A stretch of DNA of 5,515 bases from Flavobacterium psychrophilum (GTDB taxonomy: Bacteria > Bacteroidota > Bacteroidia > Flavobacteriales > Flavobacteriaceae), in NCBI GenBank assembly GCA_945897545.1, contig CAMDGJ010000193.1:1-5515 (forward strand). Direction: 5' to 3'. A program made the translations under genes and the position numbers. Below the pieces are notes generated by a model. The model saw nothing but the letters and a program-made list of their open reading frames with translations. It was not told where the DNA came from and made no database searches. This document shows positions 1 through 5,515 of the stretch, one piece after another (positions within the stretch are counted from its first letter, which is position 1; every line of letters begins with the position of its first letter).

Positions 1-117
1 TTTGTCCGTATTGATGAAAGCTTAATTCGTAAGGATAATTATATTGGCATAAACTGGAGATCTTTGGTGAGAGATAATATAAATTATATTTCAAAAGAAG
101 ATACAGTTTTAATTTAA
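1..117 (+). CDS. C-terminal end of an unidentified protein (partial, cut by window start)
   Basis: An open frame runs from the first base through 38 codons to a TAA at 115-117. The peptide begins FVRIDESLIRKDNYIGINW and ends with KEDTVLI. I do not recognise a family from so short a tail. The stop lies only 4 bases before the ATG of the glycosyltransferase gene, on the same strand, so the two are almost certainly co-transcribed and this is probably another polysaccharide-cluster gene; that role is inferred from position only. Codon use and AT-richness match the glycosyltransferase gene. A short stretch of this tail (24-53) has a look-alike just upstream of ugd (1846-1876). Confidence 0.75.
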   Translation, partial: FVRIDESLIRKDNYIGINWRSLVRDNINYISKEDTVLI

Positions 118-121
118 AAAA

Positions 122-1303
122 ATGGAAAATTTAAAAGACAAACACATACTTATAGTGGTAGAAAATCTGCCAGTTCCTTTCGACAGAAGGGTTTGGCAGG
201 AAGCAAACACATTAAGTGAAAATGGGGCTAAAGTGAGTATTATTTGCCCTATTATGAAAGGATACACTAAAAAGTATGAAGTAATAAACAATATTGAAAT
301 CTATAGACATCCATTACCCTTTGAGGCATCAGGAGCATTGGGTTACCTTTTCGAATATTCAACAGCTTTATTTTGGGAAACATGGTTAACCATAAAAATT
401 AATGCTAAAAAGAGGTTAGATGTAATTCATGGTTGCAATCCACCTGATCTTATTTTTATAGTGGCTTTCTTTTTTAAATTCCTTGGTGTTAAATATGTTT
501 TTGATCATCATGACATCAATCCCGAATTATATATAGCGAAATATAATAAAAAAGGGTTTTTCTATAAATTGATGATTTTATTTGAAAAATTAACTTTTAA
601 AACTGCAGATTACAGTATTGCTACAAATGAATCCTACAAAGAAATCGCAATTCGTAGAGGAGGTATGGATCCTGAAAAGGTTCAAGTAATACGTAGCGGA
701 CCAAAATTGGATAGGCTACAAATTTTACCTGCTGAAGAAAAATACAAGAAGGGCAGAAAGTTTCTTTTAGGTTATGTTGGAGTTATTGGAGAGCAAGAAG
801 GTATAGATCTTCTGCTACAAAGTTTAAAACTGATCGTTTCAAAAAGGCAAGATATTCAACTCGCAATTGTAGGTGGGGGAACACATGTGGAAGAATTAAA
901 AAAATTATGTACTCAATTACAGCTTAATGATTATGTAGATTTTTATGGTAGAGTTTCAGATGAAGTTCTAGTTGGTGTTTTAAATACAGCTGATGTATGC
1001 GTAAATCCAGACAAACCAACAGAAATGAATAATTTGAGTACGATGAATAAAATCATGGAATACATGGCTTTGAAAAAACCAATTGTACAATTTGATTTAA
1101 AAGAAGGTCGATTTTCTGCTATGGAAGCTTCGCTTTATGCTAAAGATGTAAATGATTTTGCTGAAAAAATAATATTATTAATTGACGATGCTGCGCTTCG
1201 AAATAAAATGGGTAACTATGGTTATGATAGAGTAATTAAGGAACTCTCTTGGGATCATGAATCTGAAAAGTTAGTTAAATTTTACGAAAGAGTATTTCGA
1301 TAG
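122..1303 (+). CDS. Family 4 glycosyltransferase (GT-B fold), surface polysaccharide synthesis
   Basis: The 393-residue protein should transfer a sugar from a nucleotide-sugar donor to a growing lipid-linked or polymeric glycan at the cytoplasmic face of the inner membrane. The N-terminal acceptor domain opens with HILIVVENLPVPFDRRVWQEA (residues 8-28); the FDRRVWQEA signature is typical of one branch of GT4 enzymes in O-antigen and capsule clusters. DHHD follows at 128-131. The C-terminal donor domain has a glycine-rich loop at 217-229 (GYVGVIGEQEGID), IVGGG at 249-253, and the nucleotide-binding segment STMNKIMEYMA at 306-316. Glu313 is the second Glu of the GT4 EX7E motif; the first position is Leu305, which from memory is usual in this branch and not a sign of inactivity. 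Length is normal and the C-terminus (LSWDHESEKLVKFYERVF) ends as in relatives. The ATG follows the upstream stop by 4 bases, with an A-rich leader and no Shine-Dalgarno. Donor, acceptor and linkage cannot be read from the sequence. Confidence 0.93.
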   Translation: MENLKDKHILIVVENLPVPFDRRVWQEANTLSENGAKVSIICPIMKGYTKKYEVINNIEIYRHPLPFEASGALGYLFEYSTALFWETWLTIKINAKKRLDVIHGCNPPDLIFIVAFFFKFLGVKYVFDHHDINPELYIAKYNKKGFFYKLMILFEKLTFKTADYSIATNESYKEIAIRRGGMDPEKVQVIRSGPKLDRLQILPAEEKYKKGRKFLLGYVGVIGEQEGIDLLLQSLKLIVSKRQDIQLAIVGGGTHVEELKKLCTQLQLNDYVDFYGRVSDEVLVGVLNTADVCVNPDKPTEMNNLSTMNKIMEYMALKKPIVQFDLKEGRFSAMEASLYAKDVNDFAEKIILLIDDAALRNKMGNYGYDRVIKELSWDHESEKLVKFYERVFR

Positions 1304-1312
1304 CAGCAAATC

Positions 1313-1640
1313 GACTTCAACCTAAAATCCACTTCAATATATATACGAAGTGATTTACTTAACGAAGAAGCAAATAGTGTAGTCTACCTCCTAAAAGTAA
1401 TCCGTAAAAAAATGTTTGCCGATTTGGATTACGTCGAAATCCGGTCTTCAGAAGAAAATTATAAAAAGCCACCGCATTTTATGTTACTTATCAAGCATGG
1501 CATGATGCACTTGCCATTTTGGTATTACCGGAAAGAAATGAATTTATTATAAACAATTGGTAGCGTTTATAAATCTAAACAAAATAATTAACTTTTTTTT
1601 TATAGAATAAATATTTTATTAGAGTTTGTTTATAAAAATT
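1313..1640 (+). pseudogene. Decayed 3' end of a UDP-glucose 6-dehydrogenase gene (ugd relic)
   Basis: This stretch aligns with the last ~120 codons (from about residue 342) of the intact ugd at 1895-3286. In the first frame it reads SIYIRSDLLNEEANSVVY, matching [19 protein letters not shown] of Ugd, then FADLDYVEIRSSEEN, matching [16 protein letters not shown] one-base loss near 1480 shifts the frame. The next frame reads TYQAWHDALAILVLPE, matching [16 protein letters not shown], then NEFIINNW against [12 protein letters not shown] at 1561-1563 stands where Ugd has Gln. After a two-base loss, LFFYRINIL (about 1592-1618) matches FIFDGRNIL, and after a gap of about eight codons EFVYKN matches GFVYKS. 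No N-terminal two thirds is present. DNA similarity is partial (26 of 42 bases in one counted block), so this is an old, diverged copy and not a recent duplication. It cannot encode an enzyme. Edges are approximate. Confidence 0.85.
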
Positions 1641-1894
1641 AATTGTTTTGTCAAGAGAACAAATTTAAAAGAGTACAGAATTGGTTACTACATTGTTACC
1701 GTGAAACATCTTAAAGCACTAAAACTGCTAAATGTACCTAGACATGCAGAAGGATTTGAAATTAAAATAGTAAATTTTATAAATATTAGAGATGATAACA
1801 GTATACCTATTATTGATAATTATACTACTTAATCATTAATTACTCAATTCGTCAGGATATAAATTTTTGGCATAAAAATAAATTCTAAAACAAA
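1641..1894. other. AT-rich gene-poor spacer with one doubtful 68-codon frame
   Basis: This stretch between the ugd relic and intact ugd is strongly AT-rich. One + frame is open up to a TAA at 1830-1832. Its only upstream start candidate is a TTG at 1626, which lies inside the tail of the ugd relic, so the predicted N-terminus is not credible. The product (for example GYYIVTVKHLKALKLLNVPR) has no motif I recognise, no signal peptide and no membrane segment. It may be chance, or a decayed gene piece like its neighbour. Bases 1846-1876 resemble part of the truncated gene at the window start. I see no clear terminator or canonical Bacteroidota promoter (TTTG / TAnnTTTG) here, although ugd may well need its own promoter after such a spacer. 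Confidence 0.4.
1846..1876 (+). repeat. Short direct-repeat-like match to bases 24-53
   Basis: Bases 24-37 (AATTCGTAAGGATA) and 1846-1859 (AATTCGTCAGGATA) agree at 13 of 14 positions. Both are followed, after 8 and 9 AT-rich bases, by the same 8-mer GGCATAAA (46-53 and 1869-1876). In the left copy this is coding sequence near the end of the partial gene (LIRKDNYIGIN); in the right copy the same frame would read SIRQDINFW. A relic of a related gene would explain it, but the match is short and the DNA AT-rich, so coincidence is possible. Similarity outside this block is not convincing. Confidence 0.3.
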
Positions 1895-3286
1895 ATGAAC
1901 ATCACAAAAATATGTTGCATTGGTGCAGGATACGTTGGCGGTCCCACAATGGCCATTATTGCCCAAAAATGCCCACACATTCAAGTAACTGTTGTCGATT
2001 TAAATACGGAACGAATAGCGGCTTGGAACGATGAAAATGTAGCCAACATTCCCATCTATGAGCCTGGATTGTCTACAGTTGTAGCAGAAGCTAGAGGTAG
2101 AAATCTATTTTTCTCTACCGATGTAGATAAGGCTATCGATGAAGCCCAAATGATTTTCATTTCGGTAAACACGCCCACCAAAACCTATGGTGCTGGAAAA
2201 GGTATGGCAGCCGATTTAAAATACATCGAATTATGTGCCCGTCAAATTGCTGCTGTAGCTAAAGATAACAAAATTATTGTAGAAAAATCGACTCTTCCGG
2301 TGCGTACAGCAGAAGCAGTAAAAAGTATATTGGACAATACCGGAAATGGGGTGCAATTTCAAATCCTTTCTAACCCTGAGTTTTTGGCAGAAGGAACCGC
2401 GGTAGAAGATTTACTAGCTCCCGACCGTGTCCTCATTGGAGGTGATTCATCAGAAGCGGGACAACAAGCGGTGGAGGCTTTGGTCAGCATTTATGCGAAT
2501 TGGGTACCCGTGGATAAAATCTTAACCACCAATTTGTGGTCGTCTGAATTGTCTAAATTAACGGCGAATGCCTTTTTAGCGCAACGCATATCCTCCATCA
2601 ATGCTTTATCAGAATTATGTGAAGTTACAGGCGCAAATATTGATGAAGTAGCCAAGGCGATTGGTATGGACAGTCGTATAGGCCCTAAATTCTTAAAGGC
2701 TTCGGTAGGTTTTGGCGGATCTTGTTTCCAAAAAGACATATTGAATTTAGTGTACATCGCCAAGTCTTATAGCTTGCATGAAGTAGCCGCTTACTGGGAA
2801 CAGGTCATTATCCTGAACGACCACCAAAAAAGACGCTTTTCGACAACCATTGTCAAAACTTTATACAATACGGTTTCTGATAAAAAAATAGCCTTTTTAG
2901 GATGGGCGTTTAAAAAAGATACCAACGATACTAGAGAGTCTGCGGCGATTTACGTAGCTGATGATTTGTTGAATGAACACGCTAATATTTCGGTCTATGA
3001 CCCTAAAGTATCTCGAAAAAAAATACTGTCCGATTTGGATTATTTAGAATCCAGATCAGTAGACGAAAACGCGGAAAAGCTTAAGACTTTTGAAGATCCT
3101 TATCTAGCATGTCAAAATGCCCATGCCATTGCTATTTTAACGGAATGGGATGAATTTACGGCCTATGATTGGCAACGTATTTATGACAGTATGCAAAAGC
3201 CAGCCTTTATTTTTGATGGAAGAAATATTCTTCACGGAGAAAAACTTAGTAAAATTGGTTTTGTATATAAATCGATAGGAAAATAG
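1895..3286 (+). CDS. ugd: UDP-glucose 6-dehydrogenase
   Basis: The 463-residue enzyme oxidises UDP-glucose with two NAD+ to UDP-glucuronate in the cytoplasm, supplying uronic acid for capsule, exopolysaccharide or O-antigen. The N-terminal Rossmann domain starts [14 protein letters not shown] (GxGxxG at residues 10-15). The family's catalytic residues are all visible: Thr133 in EKSTLPVR, Glu162 in [10 protein letters not shown], Lys221 in [12 protein letters not shown], nucleophile Cys277 in [10 protein letters not shown], and Asp281. The C-terminal UDP-binding domain carries [14 protein letters not shown] (336-349) and ends near FDGRNIL. The N-terminus and the Cys motif match the animal UGDH type almost word for word, more closely than the short bacterial type. 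Length is normal for bacterial members of this type. The ATG has an A-rich leader and no Shine-Dalgarno. GC is visibly higher than in the glycosyltransferase gene and the spacer before it, which fits a different history. A decayed second copy of its 3' end lies upstream. A sister activity on another UDP-hexose is possible but less likely. Confidence 0.96.
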   Translation: MNITKICCIGAGYVGGPTMAIIAQKCPHIQVTVVDLNTERIAAWNDENVANIPIYEPGLSTVVAEARGRNLFFSTDVDKAIDEAQMIFISVNTPTKTYGAGKGMAADLKYIELCARQIAAVAKDNKIIVEKSTLPVRTAEAVKSILDNTGNGVQFQILSNPEFLAEGTAVEDLLAPDRVLIGGDSSEAGQQAVEALVSIYANWVPVDKILTTNLWSSELSKLTANAFLAQRISSINALSELCEVTGANIDEVAKAIGMDSRIGPKFLKASVGFGGSCFQKDILNLVYIAKSYSLHEVAAYWEQVIILNDHQKRRFSTTIVKTLYNTVSDKKIAFLGWAFKKDTNDTRESAAIYVADDLLNEHANISVYDPKVSRKKILSDLDYLESRSVDENAEKLKTFEDPYLACQNAHAIAILTEWDEFTAYDWQRIYDSMQKPAFIFDGRNILHGEKLSKIGFVYKSIGK

Positions 3287-3332
3287 TAGCAAGCCATTCT
3301 GTGTAGTTAAAAAAAAAATATTCCCAATAAAA

Positions 3333-3776
3333 TTGAAAACTAAAAAAAAAATGCTCCAATTTGTAATTGTCTCTCTGTCGCTTTTTTTGGTTGCTGAAAT
3401 TTTTTATTTGTCTTGGCTTCCCAATGGTCAGTTGGGAGCAGAAACCTATTTGCCATCCTGGCTTTTAGCATGGAGCAACCATTATTTTAATTTAAGAACT
3501 GCGTTACCATTTTTTGCCTTGAGCTTTTTGTTGGAACTCTGGTATTCGATCAGCGCTCCGGCAGCAGCCAAAATAAAAATGCCCTTTTGGGTTTTTAACA
3601 TCACTACTGCTGCAATATTAGTTTGTCTTGTCGAAGGAGGACAGTTTTTTATTGCCCACAGACATCCAGATAAGATGGATGTTTTTTTCGGGGTTTTGGG
3701 AAGTACTTTTGGTTGCGCTATATATTATTGTATTAAAAATATTCACAAATTATTTTTTAACAGATATAGCGATTAG
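3333..3776 (+). CDS. VanZ-like family integral membrane protein
   Basis: This 147-residue protein has four likely membrane helices (about residues 8-28, 53-72, 84-107 and 115-134). It carries the VanZ-like signature near its end, EGGQFFIAHRHPDKMDVFFG, with Glu101, Gln104, Arg110, Asp113, Asp116 and Gly120 in the usual spacing before helix 4. The biochemical role of the family is not settled; the name comes from a teicoplanin-resistance accessory protein, and chromosomal relatives like this one are not evidence of antibiotic resistance. It lies 46 bases behind ugd on the same strand with no obvious terminator between, so co-transcription is likely. The start is uncertain: TTG at 3333 gives a Lys-rich cytoplasmic N-terminus (MKTKKKM) that suits membrane insertion, while the ATG at 3351 lies in frame behind a run of A residues and would drop six residues. 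A 10-A tract (3342-3351) separates the two options. Confidence 0.88.
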   Translation: MKTKKKMLQFVIVSLSLFLVAEIFYLSWLPNGQLGAETYLPSWLLAWSNHYFNLRTALPFFALSFLLELWYSISAPAAAKIKMPFWVFNITTAAILVCLVEGGQFFIAHRHPDKMDVFFGVLGSTFGCAIYYCIKNIHKLFFNRYSD

Positions 3777-3796
3777 CTATAAATTAACTTTTTTTT
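3765..3796 (+). terminator. Weak candidate intrinsic terminator after the VanZ-like gene
   Basis: TATAGC (3765-3770) and GCTATA (3776-3781) form a perfect 6-bp stem with a 5-base loop, overlapping the stop codon of the VanZ-like gene. Eight T residues follow at 3789-3796. The stem is AT-rich and 7 bases separate it from the T run, so it would be weak. The position at the end of the ugd/VanZ-like unit fits. Confidence 0.3.
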
Positions 3797-3884
3797 GTTC
3801 TGGAATTGTATAGTACTAAATAAGAACATATCATTTAGACTAAGCTGCTTATTGCTTTTCATTATTTCATAGTGCTTTTTTTAG

Positions 3885-3910
3885 AAAAAAAATTATGCCT
3901 CGATGAGGCG
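3885..3910 (-). terminator. Candidate minus-strand intrinsic terminator
   Basis: GCCTC (3897-3901) and GAGGC (3905-3909) form a GC-rich 5-bp stem with a 3-base loop, extendable by a T-G pair. Read on the minus strand, the stem is followed after four bases by eight T residues (complement of the A run 3885-3892), the arrangement of a rho-independent terminator. The stem is short, and no minus-strand gene is visible for it to serve. It may limit antisense transcription or be chance. Confidence 0.3.
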
Positions 3911-3942
3911 GATTTATTTAAATAACAAGTTTTACAGTAGCT

Positions 3943-3990
3943 CGTTAGTTTGACTGATACCGCTTTTGTGTGGAATCAGTCGAACTGGCG
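3943..3990. repeat. Imperfect inverted repeat, 19-base arms, 10-base loop
   Basis: The arms are 3943-3961 and 3972-3990. They pair at 18 of 19 positions counting three G-T (G-U) pairs, with one A-A mismatch; the core AGTTTGACTGAT pairs with ATCAGTCGAACT. The loop is GCTTTTGTGT. No T tract follows on either strand, so it is not a standard terminator. It could be an RNA hairpin in the leader of the downstream gene, a protein-binding palindrome, or a relic of a small mobile repeat. Its GC content is higher than the surrounding DNA. Confidence 0.7.
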
Positions 3991-4075
3991 AAAAATTAGT
4001 ATCAAAAAAATAATCACACGCACAGGGTTAAAGTCAATTATATTTCTTTTATTTATACTTTTAAATTAAATACAT

Positions 4076-4837
4076 ATGAAAAAAAAATTATTCATCAAGA
4101 CTTACTTTGTTGTAAGTTTATGTTTTTTGTCGCAAATAATCGATGCACAAACTAGTGAAACCGCTGTTAAAGAGACTATTGTCAAAGAAAAGCTAACCTA
4201 TCCTTTATGGTCTCTCGGACCTGTTATAGATGTAAAAGCTATTAAAAACCTCATCGTTTATGATTTTGGCGTGCAAGCTAGTCGCTCTCTTTATGTGGGA
4301 CATCGCCTTCGTTTTGAAGCTAGTTACCGCACCTCAGCCTCTAATTTAGAGATCAATTGGGGTAGTATCCCAATGAATTTGAAAGCAAATATTGGCTCTT
4401 TGATATTGGGTGCTGGTTATGATTGGTTTCCGTTTGTCGCTAGCGGTACTCATGGTGGGTTTCTAAAATCGTTAAAAGTGATTGGCGGAGTTTGGTACGT
4501 AGACAAACCAGATTATTTTTTTGATGCTTATCTGCAGGATCCTTTAAATTGGGGACAACTCACCTTTAGCGCTGAAGAAATTGGTACTGTGGCAACCGAC
4601 ATCAAAACTAATAAAGTGCAACCCTTCCTGGGTTTGGGTTATGACGAATTTTATCGCGGAGAACACATCAGTTTCAGTATCAATGGTGGTTTGCTTTATC
4701 ACGGTAAACCCGAAGTGACTATGGTTGCCACTAATATGTTAAAACCTACCGAAGAAAATGCCGCACGATTAGAACAAAACTTGTCAGGCTACCAGTTTAC
4801 CCCTCTTCTGCAATTACTTCTTCAGTATAATTTTTAA
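4076..4837 (+). CDS. Secreted outer-membrane beta-barrel protein, function unknown
   Basis: The 253-residue product starts with a classic signal peptide: MKKK, a hydrophobic core (about residues 9-22), and the site IIDA|Q with predicted cleavage between Ala24 and Gln25, the Ala-Gln junction common in Bacteroidota. No lipobox Cys is present. The mature protein alternates polar and aromatic/hydrophobic residues as in membrane beta-strands (RLRFEASYR, SLILGAGYDWF, VQPFLGLGYDEF, ISFSINGGLLYHG) and ends in QLLLQYNF, with the terminal Phe expected for insertion by the BAM complex. The last 25 residues (ENAARLEQNLSGYQFTPLLQ) recall a helix-then-strand ending seen in several small outer-membrane barrels. 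About 8-10 strands are plausible by length. I cannot assign a substrate or partner. The ATG has an A-rich leader. A lipoprotein gene begins 28 bases after its stop, so the two probably form an operon and may act together at the outer membrane. Confidence 0.85.
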   Translation: MKKKLFIKTYFVVSLCFLSQIIDAQTSETAVKETIVKEKLTYPLWSLGPVIDVKAIKNLIVYDFGVQASRSLYVGHRLRFEASYRTSASNLEINWGSIPMNLKANIGSLILGAGYDWFPFVASGTHGGFLKSLKVIGGVWYVDKPDYFFDAYLQDPLNWGQLTFSAEEIGTVATDIKTNKVQPFLGLGYDEFYRGEHISFSINGGLLYHGKPEVTMVATNMLKPTEENAARLEQNLSGYQFTPLLQLLLQYNF

Positions 4838-4865
4838 CAATTTAGTCAGTCTTAAATTTAAAATC

Positions 4866-5515
4866 ATGAAAAATACATACAAGTACCTTTGTCTTTTTAT
4901 AGCTCTTGTTGGCAGCCTTTTTATAATTCAGTCTTGCGATAACCCATTTGAAGGGGTGACTACCATTCTGACGAATATTAAAATTGATCATAGTGTCAAT
5001 GTCCAAATCATGGATGCCAATCCTGATGCTGCTAATCCTTATACAGCAAAACCAACTGTGACCCTTGGAGGAGATGCAGTGGTTAAAGGATTAATTTTTT
5101 CTACAGATGGTAAACTATTAACGACCGCTTCCGGAAGTGCCACCGTGGTCAATAATACCGTCAATTTAGCAGTGAGACCATTCACTATAATTTCAAAAAA
5201 TAAGCCGCTTCGTTTTTTTATTAAAGCGGAAGCCGCTAATTATATCACGAATACCAAAGAAATTGTCATTACGTCTTTAGATAGCCTACAATTTCTTAAA
5301 TTGCCGTTGCTGAAAATTTCTAAAGTGCCTGAAGGTGTTGCGGTTAAAACTACCAAAGCAACTGCTATTGCGGGTGAATTAACAAAGGATTTTGTGGTTA
5401 ATGTAACTTCTATAGTACCAGGCACTTCAACAATAGAAACGGTTGCCACGGCCACTTTTCCTGCGAGTACCGTTTTTATAGATGCAAATAATAACGTCAT
5501 AACTACTGCAGGTGA
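4866..5515 (+). CDS. Putative lipoprotein, function unknown (3' end beyond window)
   Basis: An ATG at 4866 opens a frame that runs 216 codons to the window end without a stop. The N-terminus MKNTYKYLCLFIALVGS is a lipoprotein signal peptide ending in the lipobox IQSC, with Cys24 as the predicted lipidated residue, followed by DNPFEG. The protein should be anchored in the outer membrane by lipidation; whether it faces the surface cannot be settled. The rest is rich in Thr, Val, Ala and Asn with few Cys or Trp, in short strand-like stretches (PTVTLGGDAVVKGLIFSTDG, PLRFFIKAEAANY, KDFVVNVTSIVPG), suggesting beta-sandwich or adhesin-like modules, but I recognise no family. It starts 28 bases after the barrel protein gene on the same strand with no terminator between, so co-transcription and a shared envelope role are likely. 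Confidence 0.85.
   Translation, partial: MKNTYKYLCLFIALVGSLFIIQSCDNPFEGVTTILTNIKIDHSVNVQIMDANPDAANPYTAKPTVTLGGDAVVKGLIFSTDGKLLTTASGSATVVNNTVNLAVRPFTIISKNKPLRFFIKAEAANYITNTKEIVITSLDSLQFLKLPLLKISKVPEGVAVKTTKATAIAGELTKDFVVNVTSIVPGTSTIETVATATFPASTVFIDANNNVITTAG

Larger units (their letters stand above)
3777..4075. other. Intergenic region with several hairpins, no gene
   Basis: These 299 bases separate the ugd/VanZ-like unit from the outer-membrane protein unit. I find no credible gene on either strand. The region holds, in order, a T run after the VanZ-like stop, a GC-rich short palindrome (3896-3910), a long imperfect inverted repeat (3943-3990) and a very AT-rich leader before the ATG at 4076. 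The promoter of the outer-membrane protein gene should lie here. The best look-alike is TACTTTTA at 4056-4063, which lacks the final G of the Bacteroidota TAnnTTTG element and has no TTTG upstream, so I do not call it. Confidence 0.6.

Noticed and set aside
109..291. Minus-strand open frame of 60 codons
   Set aside because: It lies opposite the start of the glycosyltransferase gene, whose protein sequence is clearly conserved; the minus product has no recognisable features.
1034..1066. Missing first Glu of the EX7E motif (Leu305) as a sign of a dead glycosyltransferase
   Set aside because: The segment STMNKIMEYMA is, from my knowledge of the family, the normal form in this GT4 branch, and the rest of the enzyme is intact.
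2491..2763. Minus-strand open frame of 90 codons
   Set aside because: It is antisense to the catalytic core of ugd, where the + strand encodes conserved Lys and Cys motifs.
3333..3776. VanZ-like gene as an antibiotic resistance determinant
   Set aside because: No other van genes are near, and VanZ-like membrane proteins are common chromosomal proteins in Bacteroidota without a resistance role.
3628..3813. Second + strand frame overlapping the end of the VanZ-like gene
   Set aside because: It overlaps the conserved VanZ signature in another frame, and its product is a low-information hydrophobic string.
3943..3990. Inverted repeat as a rho-independent terminator
   Set aside because: Neither strand has a T run directly after the stem.
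4056..4063. TACTTTTA as the -7 promoter element of the outer-membrane protein gene
   Set aside because: It lacks the final G, has no TTTG about 20 bases upstream, and would leave only a few bases of leader.
5240..5500. Minus-strand open frame of 86 codons
   Set aside because: It is antisense to the lipoprotein gene, which has a clear signal peptide and an uninterrupted frame.

Overview
The window looks like chromosomal DNA from a Bacteroidota bacterium, most likely a member of the Flavobacteriia. The evidence is low GC, A-rich leaders with no Shine-Dalgarno sequence before any start, a signal peptide ending in Ala-Gln, a lipobox lipoprotein directly behind an outer-membrane barrel gene, and proteins of a recognisable flavobacterial style. 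All genes I can support lie on the + strand.

Left part (1-1303): the end of a surface-polysaccharide gene cluster. The last 38 codons of an unidentified gene are followed after 4 bases by a complete family-4 glycosyltransferase. Middle (1304-1894): about 590 bases without an intact gene. This is not empty spacer. Bases 1313-1640 are a decayed copy of the last ~120 codons of a UDP-glucose 6-dehydrogenase gene, with frameshifts and stops, and were found by comparing the stretch with the intact gene downstream. The rest (1641-1894) is very AT-rich, holds one doubtful 68-codon frame, and ends in a short sequence resembling the end of the partial gene at the window's left edge.

Centre (1895-3776): an intact UDP-glucose 6-dehydrogenase gene (ugd), of the type that resembles the animal enzyme, and a small VanZ-like membrane protein gene. 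Ugd would supply UDP-glucuronate for the polysaccharide that the glycosyltransferase helps to assemble. The ugd pseudogene next to a working ugd suggests that this edge of the cluster has been rebuilt by recombination or gene replacement.

Right part (3777-5515): a 299-base intergenic region with several hairpins, including a 19-base imperfect inverted repeat, then a probable two-gene unit. It encodes a secreted outer-membrane beta-barrel protein of unknown function and, 28 bases later, a lipoprotein cut by the window end. These two look like a separate envelope module unrelated to sugar synthesis.

I saw no RNA genes, CRISPR arrays or insertion sequences. The most notable observation is the ugd relic; I found no evidence of a wholly new system.
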